Positions 42,215 to 51,268 of a stretch of DNA of 64,000 nt are shown piece after piece. The position numbers were made by a program, and so were the translations under genes. The notes under the pieces were generated by a model that was not told where the DNA came from, did not search any database, and saw only the letters and a program-made list of their open reading frames with translations. This DNA comes from Novosphingobium sp. Fuku2-ISO-50 (GTDB taxonomy: Bacteria; Pseudomonadota; Alphaproteobacteria; Sphingomonadales; Sphingomonadaceae), in the NCBI RefSeq assembly GCF_001519055.1, contig NZ_KQ954290.1:129997-193996 (forward strand), written 5' to 3'. Position 1 is the stretch's first letter. Each line of letters begins with the position of its first letter.

Positions 42215-42814
42215 CTATTTCGAAGCGAACAACAGGCGACCGGTGCCCAGCCGCGCGAGAAGCTGGCCGATGTCGTCATGCGACACCGCGAAACAGCCCT
42301 CGCTGCGCCCGACCCGGCCGTGCGCCCTGGCCATGCCGCGGTCGACATAGCTCGCGGCGTGGATCACGATCGCCCGGCTTTCGGCCAAGCTGTTTTCGGC
42401 ATCGAGCCCGTGCAGCCGGCGCGACCGGCCGTGCTTTCCCGAATACGTCTCGCTGGTCAGGAAACTGCCCTGACACGATGCATTGGAGCCGGGACGGTTC
42501 GACAACCGTTCGACCCAGCCGCTGTTCGCCGGATCCGACCCCCGGCCATGCGCGACGAGCATGCTCGCCACGACCCGGCCATTGCCGACATCGACGATCT
42601 GAAAGCGCGGCTCGCGCGAAGGAGCCGAAAAATCGACGAGACCGATCACGTCATGATACGGTATCGACGATCCATGAACCTTGAGCGCAGCCATCGCACG
42701 TGCCAGCAGGGCAGGCTTTTCGCCGGTTTTCACCGTGGCGAATGCCCGCGGCACAACCAGCCCTGCCGATCCGGCAACAACGACGCCCAAAAGATTGCGC
42801 CTGCTAAATTTCAT
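42215..42814 (-). CDS. L,D-transpeptidase catalytic domain protein (YkuD_2 type)
   Basis: 199 residues with a twin-arginine-like signal sequence (KFSRRNLLGVVVAGSAGLVV). The catalytic domain has His152 (VIHAASYVDRG), His165 and the nucleophile Cys174 in GRVGRSEGCFAVSHDD, the signature of the murein L,D-transpeptidase-like family. It probably acts on peptidoglycan cross-links or attached peptides in the periplasm. It diverges from a second L,D-transpeptidase gene across a 104-base intergenic region. Confidence 0.85.
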   Translation of the reverse strand: MKFSRRNLLGVVVAGSAGLVVPRAFATVKTGEKPALLARAMAALKVHGSSIPYHDVIGLVDFSAPSREPRFQIVDVGNGRVVASMLVAHGRGSDPANSGWVERLSNRPGSNASCQGSFLTSETYSGKHGRSRRLHGLDAENSLAESRAIVIHAASYVDRGMARAHGRVGRSEGCFAVSHDDIGQLLARLGTGRLLFASK

Positions 42815-42918
42815 TTTGTGCGATTCCCAAAATCTTATACCTCCAATGTGGGTATCGCAGGCCGGGTTTGCAAATACCTGGGTCAAACTTCGGACATATT
42901 TTTTGGATGCATGACACG

Positions 42919-44070
42919 ATGAAACGATGGCTGGTTCTCGCGCTGGCGCTTGGGGTGTGCAGCGGCAACACGGCCCCGCCGCAACCGGGCTGGACACCCG
43001 CCGAAATCACCACGCTGAAACATTGGGTCGCCGCAGCGCCCGAAGACGCCTTGCCGGTTTTGCCCACGCATGACCTCGATCAGGCGTTGGCCGGGCCCGA
43101 TCATGCGGCAATCGATCAGGCCGCGACCCGCCTCGCGCTGGCGCTGGCGCGCATCCATTTGCGCGGCGCGACCACTCCCACTCAGGGCCAGGACTGGCAC
43201 CTGGTCGACACCGACGCGCGCATCGACATCGCGGCGCAGCTCGGCGCTGTCCTTGCCGGATCCGGCGGCAGCACCGCGCTTGATCGCTTTTTTGCAGGGG
43301 CGCGGCCGCAATCGCCCGATTATGCGGTATTGCGCACAGCTTATGCCTCGGAACGCGATCCCGCCCGCCGTGCGACGCTGGCGCTCAACATGGAACGGTG
43401 GCGCTGGATGCCGCGATCGCTGGCCCCCGATCATATCGAGGTCAACACCGCCGCCTTTGAAGTCAGCTTGTGGCGGCAGGGGCATCGGGTCGGCACCTGG
43501 CCGGTCGTCGTCGGCAAGCCGAAATCGCCGACGCCGGTTTTTTCCGCCGAAGTCACCGGGGTCACTTTCAACCCCTGGTGGGACGTGCCCGCCGATATTG
43601 CGCGCGAAAGCATCATCGGGCTGATGCGGCGCCACCCGGCGCTGGCGCGCCAACGCGGCTATGTGCACACCGCCGGGCGCTATCGCCAGCGGCCGGGCCC
43701 GGCCAATGCGCTGGGTCAGATGAAACTGGTGATGCCCAACCCGTTCAACGTCTATCTCCACGATACGCCCGAAAAAAAGCTGTTCGCCCGCGATGTTCGC
43801 GCCTTCAGCCATGGTTGCGTGCGGGTCGGCGATGCGCTGGGCTTTGCCACAACGCTGATGCAGGGCACCGCTTCTGCCGATGCGATCAAGGCGATCCTCG
43901 CCACGAGCCGCACGACGACCGTCGACCTCGCCGCGCGACTGCCCGTCTATGTCACCTATTTCACCGCAACCACGCACGCCGACGGCACGCTCGCGTTCCT
44001 GCCCGACGTCTATGGCCGCGACGCCGATCAAGGTCACGCCGACGATCCGGCGCACGACTGCGCAGGTTAG
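42919..44070 (+). CDS. L,D-transpeptidase, YkuD/YcbB-like
   Basis: 383 residues. An N-terminal hydrophobic segment (KRWLVLALALGVCSGN) is a signal peptide, possibly with a weak lipobox. A helical domain of about 150 residues precedes the YkuD domain (TWPVVVGKPKSPTPVFSAEV, FNPWWDVPADI), whose active site is His298-Gly-Cys300-Val-Arg in AFSHGCVRVGDALG. Such enzymes form 3-3 cross-links in peptidoglycan. It is shorter than E. coli YcbB (LdtD). ATG 42907 is an in-frame alternative start. The last four bases overlap the convergent efflux gene. Confidence 0.88.
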   Translation: MKRWLVLALALGVCSGNTAPPQPGWTPAEITTLKHWVAAAPEDALPVLPTHDLDQALAGPDHAAIDQAATRLALALARIHLRGATTPTQGQDWHLVDTDARIDIAAQLGAVLAGSGGSTALDRFFAGARPQSPDYAVLRTAYASERDPARRATLALNMERWRWMPRSLAPDHIEVNTAAFEVSLWRQGHRVGTWPVVVGKPKSPTPVFSAEVTGVTFNPWWDVPADIARESIIGLMRRHPALARQRGYVHTAGRYRQRPGPANALGQMKLVMPNPFNVYLHDTPEKKLFARDVRAFSHGCVRVGDALGFATTLMQGTASADAIKAILATSRTTTVDLAARLPVYVTYFTATTHADGTLAFLPDVYGRDADQGHADDPAHDCAG

Positions 44071-45473
44071 CCGCGCGCCCAGCCGCCGCCCAGCGCGCGA
44101 AACACATCGACTTGCGCAAAGGCGGCGTCGCGGCGCGCGGCGACGAGATCACTTTCGGCGGCGGCCAGCGTGCGCTGCGCATCGAGCACAGTCAGGAAAT
44201 CGATCCGGCCTTCGCGTTGCCGGGCCAGCGTGATGCGCGCGGCACGCTGGGCTTCGTCGCGCGCGCGCTCCAGCGTGTCGATGCGTTCGCGCAGCCGGGC
44301 ATAGCTCGAAAGCGCGCGCTCGGTTTCTTCGAGCGCGGTCAGCACCGTCCCGTCGAATTGCGCCAGCGAGGCCGCGCCGTCGGCGCGAGCGGCGGCAATG
44401 CGCGCGCGAACGGCGCCGGTATTGGGGAACGTCCAGCTGATCAGCGGCCCCAGCGCCCAGCGCGAGGAATCCGCGCCAAACACGTCCATGCCGCCCAGCG
44501 CAGTCGCCCCGCCCGACGCGCCGAGCGTGATGTGCGGATAGAGCTCTGCGGTGGCCACGCCGATGCGCGCGGTATCGGCGGCCAGGCGCCGCTCCGCCGC
44601 GCGCACATCGGGGCGGCGGGCGATCAAGGCGGCACCATCGCCGACCGGTATGGGCCGGGCGGGATGCGGCGTGACGCTGCGTTCGCCGAGGTCCGTCGGC
44701 ATGTCCTGCGGCGTGCGCCCGGTCAGCGTGGCAAGCCGCAGCAGCGCGGCCCGGCGATCGGCCATGATCTGCGGGATGGCGGCCGCCTGTTGATCGCGCA
44801 GCGCGGTAACGCGGATCAGATCGAGCCGGTCGGACCGGCCCACGTCTGCACGCGCGCCGGTAATGCGCACCGATCGATCGAGCAGGGCCACCGTATCGAC
44901 CGCGACTTTCAGCCGTTCCGCGCTGGTGGTCAGGTCAAGATAGGCGCGCACGGTATCGGCCACGACCGCAACGCGCACGGCGTCGGCATCGGCGTCCGCC
45001 GCCCCGGCATCGCCGCGCGCCGCCTCGATCCCCCGGCTGACCCGGCCAAACAGATCGACCTCGTAAGACAGTGTCAGCCCGCCATCATAGACCCAGGCCT
45101 CGCGCGCCGTGCCCGGCGTCAATTGCGCGGCGGAAAACCGCTCGCGCTGCGCCGACGCGGCAAGGCCGGTTGTCGGCAATCGCTCTGACCGGGCATTGCG
45201 CAACAGCGCGCGGGCATGGTCGACACGCGCAGCGGCAAGCCGGATGTCGGTGTTGGCGGCCAGCGCATCCTCGACCACGCGGGTCAGCACCGGGTCGTCA
45301 TAGAGTTCCCACCAGCGGTCGACTGCCGCTTCGCGAGTGACCCCGGGGCTGTCCGCGCCAAGGAACGGCGCCCCGGCCGAAACGGAAAGCTGCGGGGGCT
45401 GGTAATTCGGTCCTGCCGCGCAGCCACTCAGCAGGCTGAGCGCCAGTAGCAGATAGACGATGTGTCGGTTCAT
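44067..45473 (-). CDS. RND efflux outer-membrane factor lipoprotein (NodT family)
   Basis: 468 residues. The lipobox LSLLSGC near residue 18 marks an outer-membrane lipoprotein. Typical repeat segments include YEVDLFGRVSRGIEAARGDA, ARRPDVRAAERRLAADTARI and FLTVLDAQRTLAAAESDLVA. It is the duct of the second RND pump; the permease gene ends 11 bases upstream. It is clearly a different paralogue from the one at 5667. Confidence 0.92.
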   Translation of the reverse strand: MNRHIVYLLLALSLLSGCAAGPNYQPPQLSVSAGAPFLGADSPGVTREAAVDRWWELYDDPVLTRVVEDALAANTDIRLAAARVDHARALLRNARSERLPTTGLAASAQRERFSAAQLTPGTAREAWVYDGGLTLSYEVDLFGRVSRGIEAARGDAGAADADADAVRVAVVADTVRAYLDLTTSAERLKVAVDTVALLDRSVRITGARADVGRSDRLDLIRVTALRDQQAAAIPQIMADRRAALLRLATLTGRTPQDMPTDLGERSVTPHPARPIPVGDGAALIARRPDVRAAERRLAADTARIGVATAELYPHITLGASGGATALGGMDVFGADSSRWALGPLISWTFPNTGAVRARIAAARADGAASLAQFDGTVLTALEETERALSSYARLRERIDTLERARDEAQRAARITLARQREGRIDFLTVLDAQRTLAAAESDLVAARRDAAFAQVDVFRALGGGWARG

Positions 45474-45483
45474 GATCGGCATC

Positions 45484-48400
45484 CTATTGCGCGGGCATCA
45501 GCACCGGACGGCGCGCGCGGCGGTGCAACGCGTCGGCCATCCGGCGGCACAAGACATAGAAAGTGGGCGTGAACAGCAGGCCGAAGCCGGTGACCCCGGT
45601 CATTCCGTAGAACACCGCCGTACCCAGCGCCTGGCGCAGCTCCGCCCCTGCCCCGCTCGCCATGACCAGCGGCACAGTGCCGAGAATAAAGGCGAGGCTG
45701 GTCATCAGGATCGGGCGCAAGCGCGTGCGCGCGGCATGGATCGCGGCTTCGACCGGGCTCATCCCCAGCTCGTCCTCGGCGGCCCGCGCAAATTCGACGA
45801 CGAGAATGGCGTTTTTCGCCGCCAGCGCGATCAGCACGATCAGGCCGATCTGGGTCAGGATATTGTTGTCCATCCCCCGCAGATTGACCCCCAGCATCGC
45901 GGCAAACAGGCACATCGGCACGATCAGGATGATCGCCAGCGGCAGCGCGAGGCTTTCATATTGCGCGGCCAGCACGAGGAAGACGAACAGCACCGCCATG
46001 GCAAACACCACGCCCGCCGTATTGCCGGCATGGCTTTGCTGATAGGCGATGTCGGTCCATTCCCCGCCGTAGCCGGGGGCCAGGGTTTCGCCCGCCAGCT
46101 TTTCGATCGTGGTCAGCGACTGCCCGGTGGAATGGCCGGGCGCGGTATCGCCATCGATTTCGACCGCCGGTTGCAGATTGTAGCGCACGACGCGATAGGG
46201 CCCGGTCTTGTCGCGAAATGTCGCCACCGAGCCGAGCGGCACCATCTGCCCGGTGTTCGACCGGGTCTTGAGATTGGCGATGTCGGCGACGGTTTCGCGA
46301 TGCGCCTGATCGGCCTGGGCGGTGACCCGGTATGTCCGCCCGAGCAGATTGAAATCGTTGACGAACGCCGATCCCAGATAGACCTGCATCGCCTCGAACA
46401 CGCGCTCGGGCGGAACGCCGAGCAAATCCGCCTTGCGCCGGTCGACATCGGCATAGACGCGCGGCGTGCCGATATCGAACAGGGTATAGACCTGATGCAA
46501 TCCGGGCTGTGCATTGGCCTTGGCGATCAGCGCCCCGGCCTGCTGGTTCAAGGCGTCATAGCCGCGCCCTTCGCGATCCTGCAGCATGAAGCGATAGCCG
46601 CCCGCCGCGCCGATCCCCTGAATGACCGGCGGCGGCACGATCAGGATACGCGCCTTGTCGTATCCGGCGACCGCCTGCTTCGCCTGATCCATGATCCCCT
46701 GATAGGTCGCGCCCAACGCGCGGCGTTCGTCAAACGTCTTGAACGGGAAATAGATCGCCGCCGAATTGGGCGCGGCGGTCTGCGAAGGCCCATGAAACCC
46801 GGCGAACATCACCGCGCCGCGCAGCCCCTTGATCGGCAGGATGCGCGCGGCGACATCGCGCGTGACGGCATCGGTGCGTTCGAGCGAGGCGCCCGAAGGC
46901 AATTGCACAACGGCCAGGAAATAGCCCTGATCCTGCGCCGGGATAAAGCCCGAAGGCGTCACCCAGAACAGCGCAAGGGTCGCCGCGATCAATCCCGCAT
47001 AAGCCGCCAGCATGCGGCGCGGCGCAGACAGCAGGCGCCGGGTCAGGTCGGCATAGCCATCGCTCAACCGGTCAAACCAGCCATTGAATGCCGCGCCCGC
47101 GCGTGACAGGACGCCGGGGTGATCCCCGGAATGATCCGATACCGCATGCGGCCGCAGCAACAGCGCGGCGGCGGCAGGCGACAGCGTCAGGCTGAGCACC
47201 AGCGAAATCACCGTCGCGCTCGCGATCGTCACGGCAAACTGCTTGTAGAACGCGCCCGACATCCCGCTGATGAACAGCGTCGGCACGAACACCGCGCACA
47301 AGACCAGCACGATGGCGACCAGCGCGCCCGCCACTTCGTCCATCGAGGTGCGCGCGGCCTGCAACGGGCTTTGGCCAAGGCCGATATTGCGCTCGACATT
47401 TTCGACCACGACGATCGCATCATCGACGACGATCCCGATCGCCAGAACCATGCCGAACAGCGACAGCGCATTGAGCGAAAAGCCGAGCGCGAGCAGCACC
47501 GCCGCCGCGCCCAGCAACGAGACCGGGATGGCGACAATCGGGATCAGCGCCGCGCGCCAGTTCTGCAGAAAGACGAGGATCACCAGCACGACCAGCACCA
47601 TCGCCTCGGCCAGCGTGTGATAGACCGCATCGATCGACTGACCGATGAATTCGGTGGGGTTGTAGATCACCGAATAGCCCATGCCGCGCGGGAACGTTTT
47701 CGAAATGGTGTCCATCTCCGCCTTGATCCGGTCCGCCGCCGCCAGCGCGTTCGAGCCGGGGCGCTGCATCACCGCGATGACCACGGTGGGCTTGTTCGAC
47801 AGATAGGTGTTGGTGCCGTAATCCTGCGCGCCGAGTTCGACCCGCGCGACATCGCGCACGCGCACCTGATGCCCCTGGGCGTCGGTGCGGATGACGATGT
47901 CGGCAAACTGGTCGGGCGTGGTCAGGCGGCCCTGCATTTCGACGCCAAGCTGAAAGGCATCGCCTTTGGCCACCGGCGGCGCGCCCAGCGCGCCCGAGGA
48001 TACCTGCACATTCTGCGACCGCAACGCGGCGACGACTTCGCCCGCCGTCAGATTGAGCGCCGCCGCACGGCCCGGATCGATCCAGATGCGCATGGCATAG
48101 TCGCGCGCGCCAAACAGCTGCACATCGCCGACCCCGTCGAGCCGCGCCAGCCGGTCTTTCACCTGGGTCAGCGCATAGTTCGACAGGTAATCGCGGCTGA
48201 GGCTGCCATCGGGCGACTGCAGATTGACCACCATCAGAAAGTCGGGCGAGGTCTTGCGGGTCACCACGCCCATCCGCTGCACTTCTTCGGGCAGGCGCGG
48301 CACCGCCACGGCCACCCGGTTTTGCACCAGCACTTGCGCGGTATCGAGATTGGTGCCGATCTTGAACGTGATGGTGATCTTGACGGCGCCGTCGCCGGTC

Positions 48401-48651
48401 GACTGGCTGCTCATATAGAGCATGTTGTCAACGCCGTTGATTTCCTGCTCGATCGGCGCGGCCACCGTGTTGGCCACGGTTTCGGCCGAGGCGCCGGGAT
48501 ATTGCGCGCTGACCGTGACGGTCGGCGGCACGATGTCGGGATATTGCGAGACGGGCAGGCCGAAAAAGGCGAGTGCACCGACAACCGAAATGATCACGGC
48601 GATCACACCGGCGAAAATCGGGCGGTCGATGAAAAAGCGGGATAGACGCAT
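45484..48651 (-). CDS. RND multidrug efflux permease (HAE1, AcrB-like)
   Basis: 1055 residues. The N-terminus RLSRFFIDRPIFAGVIAVII is the canonical HAE1 beginning. The porter domain carries YPDIVPPTVTVSAQYPGASA, and TM4 carries the Asp pair in GIVVDDAIVVVENVERN. The second half repeats with FIPAQDQGYFLAVVQLP and MDNNILTQIGLIVLIALAAK. It is closer to the AcrB/MexB group than the permease at 8261. It works with the adaptor (48741) and duct (44067); TetR (50556) is the likely repressor. Confidence 0.94.
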   Translation of the reverse strand: MRLSRFFIDRPIFAGVIAVIISVVGALAFFGLPVSQYPDIVPPTVTVSAQYPGASAETVANTVAAPIEQEINGVDNMLYMSSQSTGDGAVKITITFKIGTNLDTAQVLVQNRVAVAVPRLPEEVQRMGVVTRKTSPDFLMVVNLQSPDGSLSRDYLSNYALTQVKDRLARLDGVGDVQLFGARDYAMRIWIDPGRAAALNLTAGEVVAALRSQNVQVSSGALGAPPVAKGDAFQLGVEMQGRLTTPDQFADIVIRTDAQGHQVRVRDVARVELGAQDYGTNTYLSNKPTVVIAVMQRPGSNALAAADRIKAEMDTISKTFPRGMGYSVIYNPTEFIGQSIDAVYHTLAEAMVLVVLVILVFLQNWRAALIPIVAIPVSLLGAAAVLLALGFSLNALSLFGMVLAIGIVVDDAIVVVENVERNIGLGQSPLQAARTSMDEVAGALVAIVLVLCAVFVPTLFISGMSGAFYKQFAVTIASATVISLVLSLTLSPAAAALLLRPHAVSDHSGDHPGVLSRAGAAFNGWFDRLSDGYADLTRRLLSAPRRMLAAYAGLIAATLALFWVTPSGFIPAQDQGYFLAVVQLPSGASLERTDAVTRDVAARILPIKGLRGAVMFAGFHGPSQTAAPNSAAIYFPFKTFDERRALGATYQGIMDQAKQAVAGYDKARILIVPPPVIQGIGAAGGYRFMLQDREGRGYDALNQQAGALIAKANAQPGLHQVYTLFDIGTPRVYADVDRRKADLLGVPPERVFEAMQVYLGSAFVNDFNLLGRTYRVTAQADQAHRETVADIANLKTRSNTGQMVPLGSVATFRDKTGPYRVVRYNLQPAVEIDGDTAPGHSTGQSLTTIEKLAGETLAPGYGGEWTDIAYQQSHAGNTAGVVFAMAVLFVFLVLAAQYESLALPLAIILIVPMCLFAAMLGVNLRGMDNNILTQIGLIVLIALAAKNAILVVEFARAAEDELGMSPVEAAIHAARTRLRPILMTSLAFILGTVPLVMASGAGAELRQALGTAVFYGMTGVTGFGLLFTPTFYVLCRRMADALHRRARRPVLMPAQ

Positions 48652-48740
48652 GGGGATTTGTCCCGAAAAAAGGAGCAGGCGCGCGCGTCCGCCACCAGGC
48701 CCAACCGCGCCCGGCGCCGAATGCGAAAAAAACGTCGAAA

Positions 48741-50048
48741 TCAGCGGGCGAGCGTGGCCTGCGCGGCGGCAGGCGCGCTGCTGCCGGATGCCATATCATC
48801 GGATCGAGCCGCGAACGGAGCCGGGCGGGTCTGCACTTTCGCCCCCGGCATCGCCGCCTGAAGATTGGTCACCACCACCCGGTCCGTGCGTTGCAGCCCG
48901 CTCCGGATCACGCGCAAGCCGCGCACCACCGGCCCCAGTTCGACGGGCCTTGCGACCACCGTCCCATCGGCGCCGACCACCAGCACGGTCTTGCGCGCCT
49001 GATCCGACTGGATCGCTTCATCGGGCACGAGCAGCGCATTGACCGTCCCGCCGCCCGACAGGCGCATATTGCCGAACAGGCCGGGCGTGAGGAACAAGTT
49101 CGGATTGGCAAGGACCGCGCGGCCCCGGATCGTGCCCGAATGCGGATCGAGCCCGTTGTCGGTAAAATCGAGCCGCCCATGCCAGGCATAGCCCGCCTCG
49201 TCCTGCAACCTGATCTCGACTTGCGGCGGCGCGCCTTTCGCGGTCTTGTCGCGTTGCGCCTTGAGGAACAGCGCTTCGGAGGAATCGAAGTCGAAATAGA
49301 TCGGGTCGAGCGCGTTGATCGTGGTCAGCAGCGTGGCATTGGCGCCCTCGCCCGCCGCGACAAGATTGCCGACATCGACCTTGCGGTCGGAAATCCGCCC
49401 GGTGATCGGCGCGCGAACCTGGGTAAATTCCATGTCGAGCCCGCGTTGCCGCGCCCGCGCCTCGGCGGCGTCAAGACTGGCCTGTGCCGATTGCAATCGG
49501 GCGCGCAAGCCGTCGACTTCGCCCGCCGAAACCGCTTCATCGCCCGACAGGCGCGCGGCGCGGGCATAGTCGGATCGGGCCAGCGCCAGCGCACTGCGCG
49601 CGGCGGCGACATTGGCCTCTGCTTCGGCCAGCGCCGCACGATAGGGGCGTTGATCGATAGTGAACAAGAGCTGCCCTTTGCGCACCACGTCGCCGTCGTG
49701 GAAATGGAGCGCCGTGACTTGCCCGGCGACGCGCGGACGCACCTCCACCGACTGGCTCGGTGCGAAACGGCCGACGAAATCGTCCCATTCGACCACCGGT
49801 GCGACCAGCGGAGCAGCCACCCCCAGCGTCACTTCGGGCACGATCGCAGCCTTGGCCGGGGGACGAAGCACGGTGGCCCAGCCCAGCCCGCCGACGAGAA
49901 CGAGCGCGATTGCGCCGATCGCCAGTTGGCGCGTGGACCGGCGTTTCATCGGGCGCGCGGACAGATCCGCATGCGTGTGGCCTGCACGCGATTGCGCGGT
50001 ATCGATGCCAGTTTCGATGCCAGTATCGATGGTGGTTTGCATATCCAT
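48741..50048 (-). CDS. RND efflux membrane-fusion protein (AcrA/MexE-like)
   Basis: 435 residues. A cytoplasmic tail with an imperfect TTIDTGIETGIDT repeat precedes the membrane helix (LAIGAIALVLVGGLGWATVL). Adaptor domains follow: lipoyl (RPRVAGQVTALHFHDGDVVR), helical hairpin (YRAALAEAEANVAAARSALA) and beta-barrel (RAPITGRISDRKVDVGNLVA). The chosen ATG 50048 has GGAG nine bases upstream. It is the first gene of the pump operon and has an unusually long leader of over 400 bases back to the visible promoter. Confidence 0.9.
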   Translation of the reverse strand: MDMQTTIDTGIETGIDTAQSRAGHTHADLSARPMKRRSTRQLAIGAIALVLVGGLGWATVLRPPAKAAIVPEVTLGVAAPLVAPVVEWDDFVGRFAPSQSVEVRPRVAGQVTALHFHDGDVVRKGQLLFTIDQRPYRAALAEAEANVAAARSALALARSDYARAARLSGDEAVSAGEVDGLRARLQSAQASLDAAEARARQRGLDMEFTQVRAPITGRISDRKVDVGNLVAAGEGANATLLTTINALDPIYFDFDSSEALFLKAQRDKTAKGAPPQVEIRLQDEAGYAWHGRLDFTDNGLDPHSGTIRGRAVLANPNLFLTPGLFGNMRLSGGGTVNALLVPDEAIQSDQARKTVLVVGADGTVVARPVELGPVVRGLRVIRSGLQRTDRVVVTNLQAAMPGAKVQTRPAPFAARSDDMASGSSAPAAAQATLAR

Positions 50049-50230
50049 CAGGATGAACTCCGGAAATTCAGAATCGGGCGGGCAGCAGAGGGCAATCGGC
50101 AGCAATGCGCGGCGGCAGGAAGTCGCGGCAAGGCGCCCGCCGCGCCGCATGGCACACCGGGCCGCAGCCGCTCCGGCGGGAACGGTCGGGTATATGCGGT
50201 CCAGCCCTCTTCCCGGATGGACCGGCCCCG

Positions 50231-50271
50231 TCCGGCGGCGCCCCGCGAGTGGGGGGCAAGGCGCCGCCGGA
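50231..50271. other. 12-bp GC-rich inverted repeat in the leader of the pump operon
   Basis: TCCGGCGGCGCC (50231-50242) and GGCGCCGCCGGA (50260-50271) pair perfectly with a 17-base loop. There is no T-run on either side. It lies within the transcribed leader if the promoter at 50472-50500 is real. Apart from this, the promoter and the operators, the 507-base gap 50049-50555 shows no gene. Confidence 0.55.
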
Positions 50272-50463
50272 CGAGTGCCGGTTTCAGCCTGAAACGCCCG
50301 CGCTCCACAACAGGGACACGACAGGCGCCAAGCCGCTTCCGGCGCAGGCCATGCCTGTCACCGGACTGCCAAATGGCGCAGAAGCCCCGGAACGCTGGGA
50401 TTGATCACGTCCGGTTGGTTGCACTTTGGTTGGGGGGGAAGCCAAAGGCCTCTACGCATTCAG

Positions 50464-50475
50464 TACCAAGCGGTA
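50464..50475. promoter_or_regulatory. TetR operator overlapping the -10 box of the pump operon
   Basis: TACCAAGCGGTA shares the TACC-N4-GGTA form with the two other sites. It overlaps the putative -10 element at 50472-50477. Confidence 0.65.
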
Positions 50476-50500
50476 TAGAATGCGACAGCATCGGCGTCAA
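50472..50500 (-). promoter_or_regulatory. Sigma-70 promoter of the second RND operon
   Basis: On the minus strand TTGACG (50500-50495) and TATACC (50477-50472) are separated by exactly 17 bases. One operator overlaps the -10 and another lies just upstream of the -35, a standard repression layout. Confidence 0.65.
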
Positions 50501-50510
50501 CCAATTTCTG

Positions 50511-50522
50511 TACCGTTCGGTA
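50511..50522. promoter_or_regulatory. TetR operator upstream of the -35 box
   Basis: TACCGTTCGGTA, same TACC-N4-GGTA pattern, located 10 bases upstream of the pump promoter -35 element. Confidence 0.6.
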
Positions 50523-50555
50523 ATCTATGATAAGGCGGGGATGTGGCGGGCGCGC

Positions 50556-51221
50556 TCAACGCCCCGGCCACAGCGCCAGCGTCGTCTGCACCAGTTGTTC
50601 CAGCTCTTGCGGGCTCGCACCGGAACCGGCCTGCACGCTCATGCCCTGCATCACTGCCGAGAGATAAGCGGCCAGCGCTTCGGGCGTCACACTCTCGGGA
50701 AAGTCGCCCTCTGTCCTGGCGCGATGAAAGCGCTCGATGATCGCCCGATCGGACGAGACTCGCCGCGCCATGACTTCCGCGCGAATCGACTCGGCAAAGT
50801 TGGCGCAGGCGACCGCGCTGATCACCCCGAAGCAGCCGCGCGGATCGCTGGCCCCGCTTTGCAAGGCTAGCGCGCCGCGCAGGAACCGCTCGGCCACGGC
50901 TTTGGCCGTCGGCGCTTCGAGCGCGCTGCGGACATAGGCCAGTTTGTCCCGTTCATAGAGATCGAGCGCCTTGCAAAACAACGATTCCTTGTTGCCGAAG
51001 CACGCATAGAGGCTGGGCTTGGTAATCCCCATCGCCTCGGTCAGCTCGGCCATCGAGGCGCCTTCGTAACCGCGTTTCCAGAACACCTGCAACGCGGCCG
51101 CCAACGCCGTTTCGGCGCAGAACTGGCGCGGACGACCACGTGGGGCGCCCATCATCTCTGGTACCGTCACCTCTGGTACCGTCGGCTCTACGGCCTCGTC
51201 GGAGCAAATCTCGCTTTCCAT
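50556..51221 (-). CDS. TetR-family repressor of the efflux operon
   Basis: 221 residues. An N-terminal extension with a TVPEV/TVPEM duplication precedes the helix-turn-helix (ALQVFWKRGYEGASMAELTE, AMGITKPSLYACFGNKESLF). A ligand-binding helical domain follows and includes DPRGCFGVISAVACANFAES, typical of the AcrR/TetR_C group. It is encoded on the same strand just upstream of the pump operon. Palindromes of one type lie at its own start and at the pump promoter, so it probably represses both. Confidence 0.92.
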   Translation of the reverse strand: MESEICSDEAVEPTVPEVTVPEMMGAPRGRPRQFCAETALAAALQVFWKRGYEGASMAELTEAMGITKPSLYACFGNKESLFCKALDLYERDKLAYVRSALEAPTAKAVAERFLRGALALQSGASDPRGCFGVISAVACANFAESIRAEVMARRVSSDRAIIERFHRARTEGDFPESVTPEALAAYLSAVMQGMSVQAGSGASPQELEQLVQTTLALWPGR

Positions 51222-51232
51222 ACCGAGCGGTA
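51221..51232. promoter_or_regulatory. TetR operator at the tetR start codon
   Basis: TACCGAGCGGTA abuts the tetR ATG and overlaps a candidate -10 TATATA (51236-51231) that has CTGGAC (51260-51255) 18 bases further upstream. With this spacing the transcript would begin within a few bases of the ATG. Confidence 0.6.
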
Positions 51233-51268
51233 TATAGGGATTCGCCGGGCCCGCGTCCAGTTGGCCGT

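Noticed and set aside
42868..42918. Upstream starts of the YkuD/YcbB-like protein
   Set aside because: They add residues before the hydrophobic signal segment and lie in the shared promoter region.
45460..48645. Long plus-strand open frames opposite the second RND permease
   Set aside because: Same shadow pattern as above; the minus-strand frame carries all conserved RND motifs.
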